Positions 17,494-26,557 of a stretch of DNA of 64,000 bases are shown here, piece by piece. The stretch is taken from contig JAPKMT010000002.1 in NCBI GenBank assembly GCA_026645735.1, positions 1 to 64,000 of the forward strand. The letters run 5' to 3'. The notes under the pieces are model-generated. The model had not been told where the DNA came from. It ran no database searches and worked only from the letters and a program-made list of their open reading frames with translations. Every line of letters starts with the position of its first letter. The first letter of the stretch is position 1. Source of the DNA: Flexilinea sp. (lineage in GTDB: Bacteria; Chloroflexota; Anaerolineae; Anaerolineales; Anaerolineaceae). Both the position numbers and the translations under genes were made by a program.

Positions 17494-18894
17494 ATGCAAA
17501 ATACTATTCGAATTGGAATCCCATATTATAAAAATATTTTACCTTGGACCCACACAAGCAATTGGAATACTCTTAGCGTTTTAAACCTATTTGCAGAACC
17601 GCTTACCCGATCTTTTGATGGAAAAATTTGGCCAGCACTAGCAAAAAGTTGGCAAGTATATGACCACGGCAAACGTTGGGTTTTTAGTTTACGTCCAAAA
17701 GCTACATTCCATGATAATTCACCGTGCACATCAATGGATGTACTTGCAAGTATCGAAACAGCCAAGACTCAAGTCGATGAGATGGGCATGCCGAGTCCAC
17801 TGCCTAGCTATTTACGAAAGGTTGAATTTAATCTTATTGATCGGCAAACAATTGAGGCAGTCAGTGAAGAACCTAACGGCGATATCTCTGATTACCTTAG
17901 CGAAATTCTAATATCGAAAGCAAATCGATCTGGTGAATTTGTAATCGGCACTGGTGATTATGAATTCGTCGATTATGTTCCCAGGCGTTCTTTACGTCTA
18001 AAAAAAATTGGTGATACAAAGCGATTTTCCGCATACAAAGAAATTTCTTATAAAGTAATTCCTGATGCAGGAGAACGATTAGATGCTCTAAAAAATGGAA
18101 TTATTGATTACGCAACCGACATACAAAATTTGGATCATATACCTGTTATAGAAGGCTATAATTGGTTTCGGACAATCAGTGCTTTGTCAATTATTGGGCT
18201 ATTAAATGGGAAGAAAGAACCATTCTGCTATCCTGATGCCAGACGTGCAATCAATATGGCAATCAACACATCCAAAATGATTGACGAGATTTTTCAAGGG
18301 AATGGAATTCGCGCTGCCACAGTTGTAAGCCCTTTTCATTGTGGTTTTGAAAGTTCGATTAAACCAATCGCATATGATCCAGACGAAGCAAAACGTCTGT
18401 TTAGTAATGTTAATATGCCGGATGAACTGGTAATCAGAGCACCAACTAATACACCAATAAATGGCGATAAAATAGCATACTTCATTAAAGATCAGCTAGC
18501 TTCAATCGGAATTAAAGCACACGTAGATGTTCAGCCAAATCGACTTCAATACGCTTTAGATATCGCTCGAAAAGATATTGGTGATATCGCAATAGCAAAT
18601 GCGCTTCCGCATAGCACTTTTAGGACTCTTTCAGACTGCATTTCATCTGAAGAAAGAGGCGCCAGTTGGCAATCCATTGAAGATTCAACATGTGATCAAT
18701 TAATTAAGATGGCTAATACAGAACCAGATATTACAACAAGAGAAAGAAAATACGCAACAGTTTTAGAGTATCTCGGGAAAAATCCTCCCTGGCTCTATTT
18801 ATTACATCCTGTATTAATAAATGTAAGCATTCCCTCAATCAATGATATTCAGTTACTTCATAGCGGAATCATGCGTTTTCCTGGTTCCTGGTAA
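17494..18894 (+). CDS. Family 5 (DppA/OppA-like) binding protein lacking a signal peptide
   Basis: A 466-residue protein with the family 5 binding fold: TIRIGIPYYKN at the very start, PALAKSWQVYDHGKRWVFSLR near 50, TFHDNSPCTSMDVLASIE near 75, GTGDYEFVDYVP near 155 and PDARRAINMAINTSKM near 245. AAGGTG precedes the ATG at 17494. There is no signal peptide: the first residues already correspond to the mature domain, and an in-frame stop lies nine bases before the track's start, so no export sequence has been missed in this frame. The product should be cytoplasmic. It could be a ligand sensor or chaperone, as family 5 domains are in SgrR-type regulators, but no DNA-binding domain is present. Loss of the signal sequence by truncation is the alternative. 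Confidence 0.8.
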   Translation: MQNTIRIGIPYYKNILPWTHTSNWNTLSVLNLFAEPLTRSFDGKIWPALAKSWQVYDHGKRWVFSLRPKATFHDNSPCTSMDVLASIETAKTQVDEMGMPSPLPSYLRKVEFNLIDRQTIEAVSEEPNGDISDYLSEILISKANRSGEFVIGTGDYEFVDYVPRRSLRLKKIGDTKRFSAYKEISYKVIPDAGERLDALKNGIIDYATDIQNLDHIPVIEGYNWFRTISALSIIGLLNGKKEPFCYPDARRAINMAINTSKMIDEIFQGNGIRAATVVSPFHCGFESSIKPIAYDPDEAKRLFSNVNMPDELVIRAPTNTPINGDKIAYFIKDQLASIGIKAHVDVQPNRLQYALDIARKDIGDIAIANALPHSTFRTLSDCISSEERGASWQSIEDSTCDQLIKMANTEPDITTRERKYATVLEYLGKNPPWLYLLHPVLINVSIPSINDIQLLHSGIMRFPGSW

Positions 18895-18956
18895 GCGAAG
18901 CTTTTCTGGCAGTACATTTTTTTACTTTCTAATTGGATTTTTTTATTTCAATATAT

Positions 18957-18994
18957 AACGGATACTTCCACAAAAGAAAGTATCCGTTTTGTTT
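18957..18994 (+). terminator. Terminator between convergent genes
   Basis: AACGGATACTT/AAGTATCCGTT gives an 11-bp perfect stem with a 10-nt loop, followed on the plus strand by TTGTTT. It closes the signal-less binding-protein transcript and may also stop the minus-strand DppF transcript arriving from the other side, although the U-run on that strand is poorer. Confidence 0.75.
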
Positions 18995-19039
18995 AAGTTA
19001 CTGCTTTACGAGTATAAATGATTCGTAAAATTTATACCT

Positions 19040-20020
19040 TTAGGCGAGATGGCAAGCTACAAAATGTTCGGGATCCACTTCCCTAAATTCAGGAATTTCT
19101 TGTGCACAAATCTCTTTTGCATAAGTACATCTCGTTCTAAATCGGCAGCCAGAGGGAGGATTGATAGGAGATGGTACATCCCCTTCAAGGATAATTCTTT
19201 TTCGGTTCTCCTCAATGAACGGATCCGGGAAAGGAACCGCAGATAATAAAGCCTTTGAATATGGATGAAGAGGATTTGAATAAAGTTCATTACTGTTAGC
19301 TAATTCCATGATCACGCCTAAATACATAACTGCAATTCGATCACTAATGTGGCGTACCATAGATAAATCGTGGGCAATAAAAAGATATGTCAATCCTATT
19401 TGATCTTGAAGATCTTCCAACAAGTTTATCACCTGTGCTTGGATTGAAACATCAAGCGCAGAGATCGGTTCATCGCAAACAATGAGTTTAGGATCCAGAG
19501 CAAGTGCGCGCGCAACACCGACTCTCTGTCGTTGGCCTCCTGAAAACTCGTGCGGATAACGATTGATAAATGCATGATTCAAACCTACTAATGCGAGTAA
19601 ATCTCGCACCCGATCTTGCTGTTCTTTTCCCACATATGTACGATGAATTTCCATAGGTTCACTAATAATTTGACCAATTGTCATCCGAGGATTAAGACTC
19701 GCATATGGGTCCTGAAAAATCATCTGAATATTACGACGCATAAGACGAAGTTTTTCACCGGACAACTTTGTCAGGTCTTCACCATTATAGTAAACGGATC
19801 CGCGAGTCGCTTTATGGAGTTGTACGATTGTTCTGCCGGTTGTGGATTTTCCGCATCCTGATTCACCCACCAAACCAAGTGTTTCACCATCGTAGATGTT
19901 GAAACTAATCCCATCTACCGCATGGACCACACCAGTTTTTTTGGAAAATAAAACGCCCTTGCTAAATGGGAATTCCTTAACCAAATTGTCAACTTTCAAC
20001 AATATTTTTTTCTGGGCCAT
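19040..20020 (-). CDS. Dpp/Opp ABC transporter ATP-binding protein (DppF/OppF type)
   Basis: A 326-residue ATPase. The ATG at 20020 shares its A with the TGA of the upstream gene (TGATG), a tight translational coupling, and AAAGGAA precedes it. Motifs: LVGESGCGKSTTGR (Walker A, near 50), FSGGQRQRVGVARAL (signature, near 155), LIVCDEPISALD (Walker B, near 170) and FIAHDLSMVRH (switch His). The C-terminal PINPPSGCRFRTRCTYA cysteine segment is the Opp/Dpp [4Fe-4S]-like or metal-binding tail. The OppF-type N-terminal insertion mentioning VLFSKKTGVVHAVD is present. With DppD it energises peptide import; it is the only DppF in the window, so it probably serves both permease sets. Confidence 0.94.
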   Translation of the reverse strand: MAQKKILLKVDNLVKEFPFSKGVLFSKKTGVVHAVDGISFNIYDGETLGLVGESGCGKSTTGRTIVQLHKATRGSVYYNGEDLTKLSGEKLRLMRRNIQMIFQDPYASLNPRMTIGQIISEPMEIHRTYVGKEQQDRVRDLLALVGLNHAFINRYPHEFSGGQRQRVGVARALALDPKLIVCDEPISALDVSIQAQVINLLEDLQDQIGLTYLFIAHDLSMVRHISDRIAVMYLGVIMELANSNELYSNPLHPYSKALLSAVPFPDPFIEENRKRIILEGDVPSPINPPSGCRFRTRCTYAKEICAQEIPEFREVDPEHFVACHLA

Positions 20021-21009
20021 CAATATTCCTTTCTGGTTTTGGTGTTGATCCAACAGGCAACATGGTGTTCTTCACATTCTTCAGCCCTTAATAAAGGATT
20101 TTCTTGACGGCATTTTTCAATGGCATATTGACATCGGGATTCGAATGGACAATAATGCGGCGTTTCTAATAAAACAGGAGGCAGACCTTCAATCGAAGTC
20201 AGGCGACGATATGCCGTTTCATTCATGCGTGGGAGGCTTCCAAGCAATCCAATTGTATAAGGGTGCATTGGATTTTTATAAAGCTCTTTCACCGGAGCAG
20301 TTTCGATGATGAAACCCCCATACATCACATTGACTCGATCAGCCAAACCAGCAATAATACCTAAATCATGCGTAATCCAAATGATTGTCATTCCCAATTC
20401 GGCCTGTAAACGATTCACCAGATCAACAATCTGAGCTTGAATCGTAACATCCAAGGCTGTTGTAGGTTCATCAGCAATCAAGATCTGTGGTTCACAAATC
20501 AATCCCATTGCAATCATTACACGCTGACGCATGCCGCCAGAAAACTGATGTGGGTAATCATTAACTCTTTCGCGCGCATTTGGAATACCAACCAAGTCAA
20601 GATATTTAATCGCCCGTTCAAGCCCTTCAGACTTACTCGCGCCAAAATGAACACGATATGGTTCTGCAACTTGTTCCCCGATTGTAAGAACCGGATTGAA
20701 TGAAGTCATCGGATCTTGGAATACAAAGCTGATTTTTGACCCGCGAATTTTCCGAATATTATCATCACTAATCTTAAGTAAATCTTGTCCGCAGAAAAGG
20801 ACTTCTCCAGCAACAACTTTTCCCGGCGGATCAGGGATCAATCGAAGCATTGACATCATAGAGACGCTTTTGCCACATCCACTTTCCCCAACAACGCCCA
20901 ATGTTTCACCTTTTCTAAGAAAGAAAGAAATTCCATTAACTGCATGAACGACACCTTCTCTGGTACGAAATTGCGTTTCTAGTCCTTTAACATCTAATAA
21001 TTTGTCCAT
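20020..21009 (-). CDS. Dpp/Opp ABC transporter ATP-binding protein (DppD/OppD type)
   Basis: A 329-residue ATPase starting at MDKLLDVKGLETQF (21009), with AAAAGGG upstream; the longer track start is not conserved. Walker A VVGESGCGKSVSMMS near 40, signature FSGGMRQRVMIAMGL near 145, Walker B ILIADEPTTALD near 165 and WITHDLGIIAG near 195 are intact. The C-terminal HYCPFESRCQYAIEKC segment carries the conserved cysteines of Opp ATPases. It is co-transcribed with the M20 peptidase upstream and overlaps DppF by one base. It forms the heterodimeric motor for the two DppB/DppC pairs of the cluster. Confidence 0.94.
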   Translation of the reverse strand: MDKLLDVKGLETQFRTREGVVHAVNGISFFLRKGETLGVVGESGCGKSVSMMSMLRLIPDPPGKVVAGEVLFCGQDLLKISDDNIRKIRGSKISFVFQDPMTSFNPVLTIGEQVAEPYRVHFGASKSEGLERAIKYLDLVGIPNARERVNDYPHQFSGGMRQRVMIAMGLICEPQILIADEPTTALDVTIQAQIVDLVNRLQAELGMTIIWITHDLGIIAGLADRVNVMYGGFIIETAPVKELYKNPMHPYTIGLLGSLPRMNETAYRRLTSIEGLPPVLLETPHYCPFESRCQYAIEKCRQENPLLRAEECEEHHVACWINTKTRKEY

Positions 21010-21029
21010 CGTCCCTTTTCCTGTGAAAC

Positions 21030-22412
21030 CTACATCTTCCCGTACGCCCACATGATTGCAGCCGCAAATTTGATTCCTTGAATATATGTAGAAATCGAAA
21101 CACTTTCATTTGGCGCATGAAGATTACAATCTGGTTGTGCAAAACCAGTTAACACAGTCGGCATCCAAACATGACGAAGAATGGTACCTTCAGCACTAAC
21201 TCCATTAACGATTGGTGGGTAACCATAAACCAGTTCTGCAGCCTCAATAACAGCCTGACTTATGTCCTCTTTCACGCTAATTTTATACGGTGGTTCAATA
21301 TCGTCACCAAGGACAGAACGAACTTCAATATCAGAAAAGCCATGCTCCGCCAAATGTTTCTTGAGTTTCCCTAAAGCTTTTGAGGCATCAATTAATGGAG
21401 GTAGACGAAAATCAATTTTCGCGCTTGCTTCACACGGAACAATTGTTTTATCACCAGGTCCCTGATAACCGGCTGTAAGTCCCGCGATATTGCAGGTCGG
21501 CTCATAGGAACGGGCTTTCATCGCTTCAAAATTGTCACGTCCCAAGGCAAATTCTTTAATCCCAAAATCTTCTTTCATCGCGTCAACATCAACACGACAA
21601 ACCTTATCTTTAAGTTGAGCGATTTCTTCTTCGCCAAGTTGCCACAATCCATCATACCAACCTTCGATCAGAATATGTCGATTTTCATCAACCAGCGTAT
21701 TTAACGCGCGAACCAATTCCCAAGCGGGTTGTGGAACTAATGGCGCATTCAGACTGTGAACGTCCGACTTTGCACCATGAGCTATTAGTTCCACGTACAG
21801 AATACTTTTTAGGCCTAAGTCAATTTCTGGAACCGGTACGCTAAGGTTCATGCCACCATCAAGACAATGTGCCGCGTCGCAACGAAACAGATCTGGGTTA
21901 TCACGAACAAATGGACCAAGATGTGTTGATCCGACTTCCTCTTCGCCTTCAAACATAAATTTTATGCTTACCGGTAAGTCATCCGCTATAGCCTTCCACG
22001 CTTTGACAGCTTTCATAAATGATAGTACGCCGCTTTTATTATCCGTTGCTCCACGTCCCCAAATCCTACCTTCCGATCTTGTTGCGCTGAATGGTGGAAA
22101 AATCCACTTGTCGAGGGGTTCAGGTGGTTGAACATCATAATGCGCATAGCACATAAGTTTTTTAGGATTTTTCGAGCTTGGAACATCTCCAAGTATCACT
22201 GGTGGACCGCCAGGCAATTCATATTTATCACACGGTAATCCATCATTTTTCATCATTTTTTGCAGCAGATCGGCACACTCAAATAAACCAAGGTTTTGAG
22301 CAGAAACACTTGGTTGTTGAACTAGTGTCTGTAAATCGGCAATGAACTCTTCCTGATTCTTGTCGATCCAATCAAATACTTGCTTTAATTCAGATGCAAT
22401 TTCTTTACTCAC
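21030..22412 (-). CDS. M20/M25/M40-family metallopeptidase (dipeptidase-like), half B
   Basis: A 460-residue peptidase with the same architecture as the plus-strand M20 gene at 15904: AHYDVQPPEP near 90, GATDNKSG near 125, EGEEEVGS near 160 and NLHAPNESVS near 435. The start codon is GTG at 22412, preceded by AGAGGA; no in-frame ATG lies nearby. It lies between a hydroxyacid dehydrogenase gene and the DppD/DppF genes, which supports a role in cleaving imported di- or oligopeptides to amino acids in the cytoplasm. Carnosinase-, succinyl-diaminopimelate- or N-acyl-amino-acid-type specificities cannot be separated by eye. Confidence 0.9.
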   Translation of the reverse strand: MSKEIASELKQVFDWIDKNQEEFIADLQTLVQQPSVSAQNLGLFECADLLQKMMKNDGLPCDKYELPGGPPVILGDVPSSKNPKKLMCYAHYDVQPPEPLDKWIFPPFSATRSEGRIWGRGATDNKSGVLSFMKAVKAWKAIADDLPVSIKFMFEGEEEVGSTHLGPFVRDNPDLFRCDAAHCLDGGMNLSVPVPEIDLGLKSILYVELIAHGAKSDVHSLNAPLVPQPAWELVRALNTLVDENRHILIEGWYDGLWQLGEEEIAQLKDKVCRVDVDAMKEDFGIKEFALGRDNFEAMKARSYEPTCNIAGLTAGYQGPGDKTIVPCEASAKIDFRLPPLIDASKALGKLKKHLAEHGFSDIEVRSVLGDDIEPPYKISVKEDISQAVIEAAELVYGYPPIVNGVSAEGTILRHVWMPTVLTGFAQPDCNLHAPNESVSISTYIQGIKFAAAIMWAYGKM

Positions 22413-22427
22413 AATTTTTTCCTCTGA

Positions 22428-23375
22428 TTATGCCAAAATTGAAGCGATATCTTCGATAATTTCTTTTGAAGATTCTTCCCATGCTTCTTCCATAAAAGTC
22501 CCCGCGATATGAGGCGTAAGAATCAAGTTGTATCCAGCCAAGGGAAGCAATGCAGAATCAGGTTTTAAAGGTTCGTATTCAAACACATCCAAGCCAGCTC
22601 CAGCAATTTTATGCGTCCGGATAGCTTCTGCCAAATCAGCTTCATCAACCATTCGACCACGAGAGGTATTAATAAAATAGGCGGTAGACTTCATTAAGGC
22701 AAATTTTTCTTTATTGAACATCTTCTCATTTTCCCCTTCAGCAAAACGCAGATGAAGCGTAACAAAATCAGCTTCTCCCAGCAATTGCTCAAGCGGCATA
22801 TAAGTCGCATGATATTTTTCCTCTATTTCCTTCGGTTTGCGCATCAAATCATAATAAAGGACCTTTGCGTTAAAGGCATTCAAGCGTTTCGCAAGGTCTT
22901 GGCCAATAAATCCGAATCCAACAATTCCAACCTTTTTACCGTGAAGTTGCCCTGATTTTGGCAAACCGATCCAATTATAGGTATAGTTTTTCTGATCTGT
23001 AAATACTGGTGTTTCCTTTCCTTTTGCCCATTCCTGTCTTTTTGTTTTATCGGCAGCAAAAAGCATCTGGCGACCAAGCATCAACATTAAAGCCATAGCA
23101 TGCTCAGCTACTGCTGTGGCACCAGTATCATAAATGGTGAATATCGATACATTCGTTTCTGCAATATCCGCTTTTCCAGGTTGAATTTTTATAATAGCTT
23201 TTAATGAGGATGTTGCTTTTTGGATCATCTCTTCAGTCACATCAACGCTGGCAGTAATAATCACAGTCGTACCTTCCAACTCTGACGTAATCTCCCAACC
23301 TTCTGGCAGCTGTTTTACTAATGCCGATTTTTGACCGTCCCGAATTCCCTGATCTGCAAAAAATATTTTGATCAT
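22428..23375 (-). CDS. D-isomer-specific 2-hydroxyacid dehydrogenase, half B
   Basis: A 315-residue NAD-dependent dehydrogenase, paralogous to the gene at 10465. It has the Rossmann loop VGIVGFGFIGQDLAKRL near 148, INTSRGRMVDEADLAEA near 230 (substrate Arg), FEYEP near 262 (Glu) and LTPHIAGTF near 285 (His). AAAGGA precedes the start. The N-terminal domain is shorter than in the half A copy. It probably reduces a 2-oxoacid or oxidises a D-hydroxyacid arising from the transported substrate. A terminator-like hairpin just upstream suggests it and the M20-DppDF genes may form a separately tuned unit. Confidence 0.87.
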   Translation of the reverse strand: MIKIFFADQGIRDGQKSALVKQLPEGWEITSELEGTTVIITASVDVTEEMIQKATSSLKAIIKIQPGKADIAETNVSIFTIYDTGATAVAEHAMALMLMLGRQMLFAADKTKRQEWAKGKETPVFTDQKNYTYNWIGLPKSGQLHGKKVGIVGFGFIGQDLAKRLNAFNAKVLYYDLMRKPKEIEEKYHATYMPLEQLLGEADFVTLHLRFAEGENEKMFNKEKFALMKSTAYFINTSRGRMVDEADLAEAIRTHKIAGAGLDVFEYEPLKPDSALLPLAGYNLILTPHIAGTFMEEAWEESSKEIIEDIASILA

Positions 23376-23410
23376 TATTATTTTTCCTTTACTGCATTTT
23401 TATTTTTTTC

Positions 23411-23451
23411 TAAAACAAAAAAGCGCAGAAACTACAAAAATAAATCTGCAC
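23411..23451 (-). terminator. Probable weak terminator within half B
   Basis: On the minus strand GTGCAGA pairs with TCTGCGC (7 bp, 15-nt loop) and is followed by TTTTTTGTTTTAG. It lies after the Gfo/Idh/MocA stop and before the hydroxyacid dehydrogenase. The short stem suggests partial termination. Confidence 0.5.
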
Positions 23452-23464
23452 TAATCGGTAAGAT

Positions 23465-24571
23465 TTAGAGCCATTTAGTAGGGATTCCATTCTTCTTATA
23501 AAAGTCATCCATCACAACACGTTGTCCAGTTTTCGAAGATTTGACACAGGCCAAAGTAACCCCAAGCGTTTTCAGATGGTCAACTCCTGATGTTTCAAGT
23601 TCACATTTTCCATTTATAGCATTTATAAAATGATCCAAAAGCCGGTAAGTATCATCATGAAAAGCCACGTCAGGATCAACAGGAATTTCAATAAGTGGTT
23701 CAAAACGTTTTTCATTATCAATCATCCAAGATGCACGTTCAAGACGAATCGCCAAATCTGGCGTGTAGAAGGTCCGATAGAGATCACTATGTAACTCTTT
23801 TTGTAGTAGGACGCCATTAGTACAATCTGTTCGCCAGGAAAAATATGGGACATTCCATGCAGTGGTCCAAGTTCCATGATAATTAAGGTGAAGCCCATGC
23901 TCAAACTCAAATAAAGCCGCTACACACGGATCATCATTATAAGTACTCCATTCTGGACGCCAAGTATCGCAACGTACTGCCTTAATTTCATCATTGTAAC
24001 AATAACGCATTAAGTCGAAGTGATGTACAGACTGCTCAAGCAACATTGGTTGTTCCATGGCGATTGGGTATTTATTAAGATCTCGACGTCGTGCATCTCG
24101 GTTACGTTCATAAAGGAAAACACTGAAAGAAGGTCTTCCCATCGTTCCATCAGTAATTAGTCGACGAAAAGTTTGCGAAACATTCAGATATCGAAATTGC
24201 ATACTAACGCCTAAAAAGGCACTTGCTTTTTCAGCCAAACGTACAATCTCAATAGACTCGTCATAAGACTCGGTTAACGGTTTTTCGCAAATCACATGAA
24301 TTCCATGTTTAAAAACTTTACGGCATTGTTCCAAGTGAAATTCGGGAGGAGTAGCAATAATGACAAGGTCAGGTTTGACTTTAATTAAAGCTTCATCCAA
24401 ATCTATGAAACAGGGAATATTCTGTTCATTCCATTTGGCAAGTTGTCTCTCCGCCAAAAGAAGATTTGTTTCCACATAACCGCTCATTTCGATTCCTGGA
24501 TAGGCACGAACCACTGCAGCCCATTGCTCCCCGCGAACGCCCATTCCTAACTGTAATACTTTCATACTCAT
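23465..24571 (-). CDS. Gfo/Idh/MocA-family oxidoreductase (paralogue 2)
   Basis: A 368-residue oxidoreductase closely related to the gene at 2127-3221. The start MSMKVLQLG at 24571 has AGAGG upstream. The nucleotide loop QLGMGVRGEQW, EKPLTES near 95 and LLEQSVHHFDLMRYCY near 180 are present, as are the shared DTWRPEWSTY and TWTTAWN blocks near 200-230. Both copies end with a FYKKNGIP-type tail, showing full-length duplication. Located between a DppC-type permease and a hydroxyacid dehydrogenase. It likely oxidises or reduces a hydroxyl on the imported molecule; substrate unknown. Confidence 0.88.
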   Translation of the reverse strand: MSMKVLQLGMGVRGEQWAAVVRAYPGIEMSGYVETNLLLAERQLAKWNEQNIPCFIDLDEALIKVKPDLVIIATPPEFHLEQCRKVFKHGIHVICEKPLTESYDESIEIVRLAEKASAFLGVSMQFRYLNVSQTFRRLITDGTMGRPSFSVFLYERNRDARRRDLNKYPIAMEQPMLLEQSVHHFDLMRYCYNDEIKAVRCDTWRPEWSTYNDDPCVAALFEFEHGLHLNYHGTWTTAWNVPYFSWRTDCTNGVLLQKELHSDLYRTFYTPDLAIRLERASWMIDNEKRFEPLIEIPVDPDVAFHDDTYRLLDHFINAINGKCELETSGVDHLKTLGVTLACVKSSKTGQRVVMDDFYKKNGIPTKWL

Positions 24572-24584
24572 CGTCACCTCTTGT

Positions 24585-25493
24585 TCAATCTATTTGCATC
24601 CGCGGGTCGATAATATCACGCAGCCAATCGCCAAGAATGTTGATCGAAAGTACTGTCAGTGCAATTGCAGAGCCGGGAAGTATCATCAGCCACCAACCTC
24701 TTGTGATGTAGGAGCGACCTTCTGACAAAATTGTTCCCCACGTAGGGACGGACGCCGGTACACCAAGTCCAAGGAAACTGAGAGTAGCTTCGGAAATGAT
24801 TGCGCTTGCCACAGAAAATGATGCAATGACAATGATCGAACTCAAAACATTCGGTAGGATATGTTTAAAAATGATATGCTTATGCGGTGCACCAATTTCT
24901 CTCGCTGCATCAACAAATTCCTTTTCACGAATTGAAAGAACCTGTCCCCGCACTACACGAGCATAACTCACCCAATTCGTTATTCCTAGAACCATTATCA
25001 GATTCCATAATCCGGCACCAATCACTGCTAAAACAGCAAGCATCAGTAACATAAAAGGAAAAGCTAGTTGAATATCAGCCAAACGCATTATGATGTCATC
25101 AGTTTTTCCACCGAAATAACCAGCTAAAAGACCCAATACCGTACCAAGCGTTCCTGAAATAAGTACTACAGAAAATCCAACTAATAGTGAAACCCTGGTG
25201 CCAAAAACCATACGAGAAAACACATCTCTGCCTAAAGCATCTGTCCCAAAGAAAAAACTCGGTTCATATTTATCAAAACCAAATGGAGGACGAAGTCTCA
25301 GACTTAGGTTAGTATTAATGGGATCATTTGTTGCTATCAATGGAGCAAAAACCGCTACTAATACAAGAAATATAAGAAAAGCTAAGCTAATGATGGCTTG
25401 CGGAGAACGTTTAAAATCATAAACGACTCTGCTCCACATTCGAATATTTTTTGACTGAACTGCTTGATGATTAGATTTCATATTCATACGCAT
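24585..25493 (-). CDS. Dpp/Opp ABC transporter permease (DppC type, set B)
   Basis: A 302-residue permease with an extended cytoplasmic N-terminus before the first helix (AIISLAFLIFLVLVAVFAPLIA), FFGTDALGRDVFSRMVFGTR near 80, and the EAA loop REIGAPHKHIIFKHILPNVLSS near 200. The C-terminal IIDPRMQID is typical for DppC. It starts two bases after the stop of the DppB-type gene. It forms the channel with that gene product and pairs with the binding protein at 26558. Like set A, it has no dedicated ATPase gene next to it except the shared DppDF further downstream in the same orientation. Confidence 0.93.
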   Translation of the reverse strand: MRMNMKSNHQAVQSKNIRMWSRVVYDFKRSPQAIISLAFLIFLVLVAVFAPLIATNDPINTNLSLRLRPPFGFDKYEPSFFFGTDALGRDVFSRMVFGTRVSLLVGFSVVLISGTLGTVLGLLAGYFGGKTDDIIMRLADIQLAFPFMLLMLAVLAVIGAGLWNLIMVLGITNWVSYARVVRGQVLSIREKEFVDAAREIGAPHKHIIFKHILPNVLSSIIVIASFSVASAIISEATLSFLGLGVPASVPTWGTILSEGRSYITRGWWLMILPGSAIALTVLSINILGDWLRDIIDPRMQID

Positions 25494-25495
25494 CT

Positions 25496-26416
25496 TTACC
25501 TAAGTCTTACACGAGGATCAAGCACAACATAAACAAAATCAACTATAAAATTAATAGCAACGAAAATTACTGCAAGAAATACAACACACGCCTGAACAAG
25601 CGGGAGATCTTTTGCAAAAATTGAATTTACAGTCAAGGTTCCCATGCCCGGCCATGCAAAAATTGTTTCAACAACCATCGCACCGCCTAATAAACTTCCA
25701 AAATCTATGGCTATCAAGGTAATTACAGGGATTAACGCATTTCTTAAAGCATGACGTAATAGAACAGCTCCTGGTTTAAGACCTTTTGCCCGAGCAGTCC
25801 GAATAAAATCTTCTCCCAGAACCTCAAGTAATGTCGATCGGATCATTCTTGTGTTCCGAGCCAGCGGATAAAGTGATAAGGTAACTGAAGGTAAAATCAA
25901 TTGTCGAAATGTTCCTCTCCCAGAGACCGGAAGCCATTTCAACCAAACAGAAAAAACCAAGATACTCATCAAGCCAACCCAAAAAGTAGGAAGGGATTGT
26001 CCAATCAGAGCAATAACCATACTGATTCGATCCCAAAATGAATTTCGGTGCGTTGCCGCCACAATACCCAATGGAATTGCGATTAATAAGGATAAAACCA
26101 ATGCAAAAATAGCAATTTCAACTGTTGCGGGAAAACGTTGCGAAATAATTTCAGTATTGGGCTTACTGTAATAAATCGATTTTCCTAAATCACCTTTAAA
26201 TGCTTTTGATAACCAATCCAGGTATTGGATCGGAACGGGTCGATCAAATCCCATCGTATGACGAAAAGCATCCACTTGCTCCTGCGTCATTCCCTGTGCC
26301 TCACCGATGATTGCATATGTAGGATCACCAGACAAGAATTGAAAGCCAAATGAGACAATCGTCACGCCAAAAACAACGATAATCGATTGGAGTAGTCTTC
26401 GAATTATATAGTCCAA
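25496..26416 (-). CDS. Dpp/Opp ABC transporter permease (DppB type, set B)
   Basis: I start at the TTG at 26416 (giving MDYIIRRLLQSIIVV), since GGAAAGGAAAG lies five bases upstream and this N-terminus aligns with DppB proteins; the track begins six codons earlier at another TTG without a better site. The 306-residue product has FLSGDPTYAI near 35, a periplasmic domain, the EAA loop RAKGLKPGAVLLRHALRNALIPVI near 190-213 and ends YVVLDPRVRLR. It is preceded by a binding-protein gene and a strong hairpin. It forms the import channel with the DppC-type protein. Confidence 0.92.
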   Translation of the reverse strand: MDYIIRRLLQSIIVVFGVTIVSFGFQFLSGDPTYAIIGEAQGMTQEQVDAFRHTMGFDRPVPIQYLDWLSKAFKGDLGKSIYYSKPNTEIISQRFPATVEIAIFALVLSLLIAIPLGIVAATHRNSFWDRISMVIALIGQSLPTFWVGLMSILVFSVWLKWLPVSGRGTFRQLILPSVTLSLYPLARNTRMIRSTLLEVLGEDFIRTARAKGLKPGAVLLRHALRNALIPVITLIAIDFGSLLGGAMVVETIFAWPGMGTLTVNSIFAKDLPLVQACVVFLAVIFVAINFIVDFVYVVLDPRVRLR

Positions 26417-26485
26417 CCGTTCTTTCCTTTCCAATAATTCATTTTGCTAATCAGAGCCATATTTCTGATCGGAAATCATTTTTTC

Positions 26486-26522
26486 AAATTCTCCTGGGAA
26501 CTAAAATTTCCCAGGAGAATTT
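26486..26522 (-). promoter_or_regulatory. Strong hairpin after the set B binding-protein gene
   Basis: AAATTCTCCTGGGAA/TTCCCAGGAGAATTT is a 15-bp perfect stem with a 7-nt loop, starting 36 nt past the binding-protein stop. On the minus strand it is followed by GAAAAAATG rather than U residues, so it looks like a 3'-end protector or attenuator between the binding protein and its permeases, matching the hairpins found at 8726 and 59649. Confidence 0.6.
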
Positions 26523-26557
26523 AACGTTATTTCAGTATCTGAAATATACACAACTTT

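Noticed and set aside
17307-17531. Plus-strand ORF in front of the signal-less binding protein as a possible lost signal peptide
   Set aside because: It is in another frame, has no hydrophobic core of signal type and spans two hairpins; it does not restore an export sequence.
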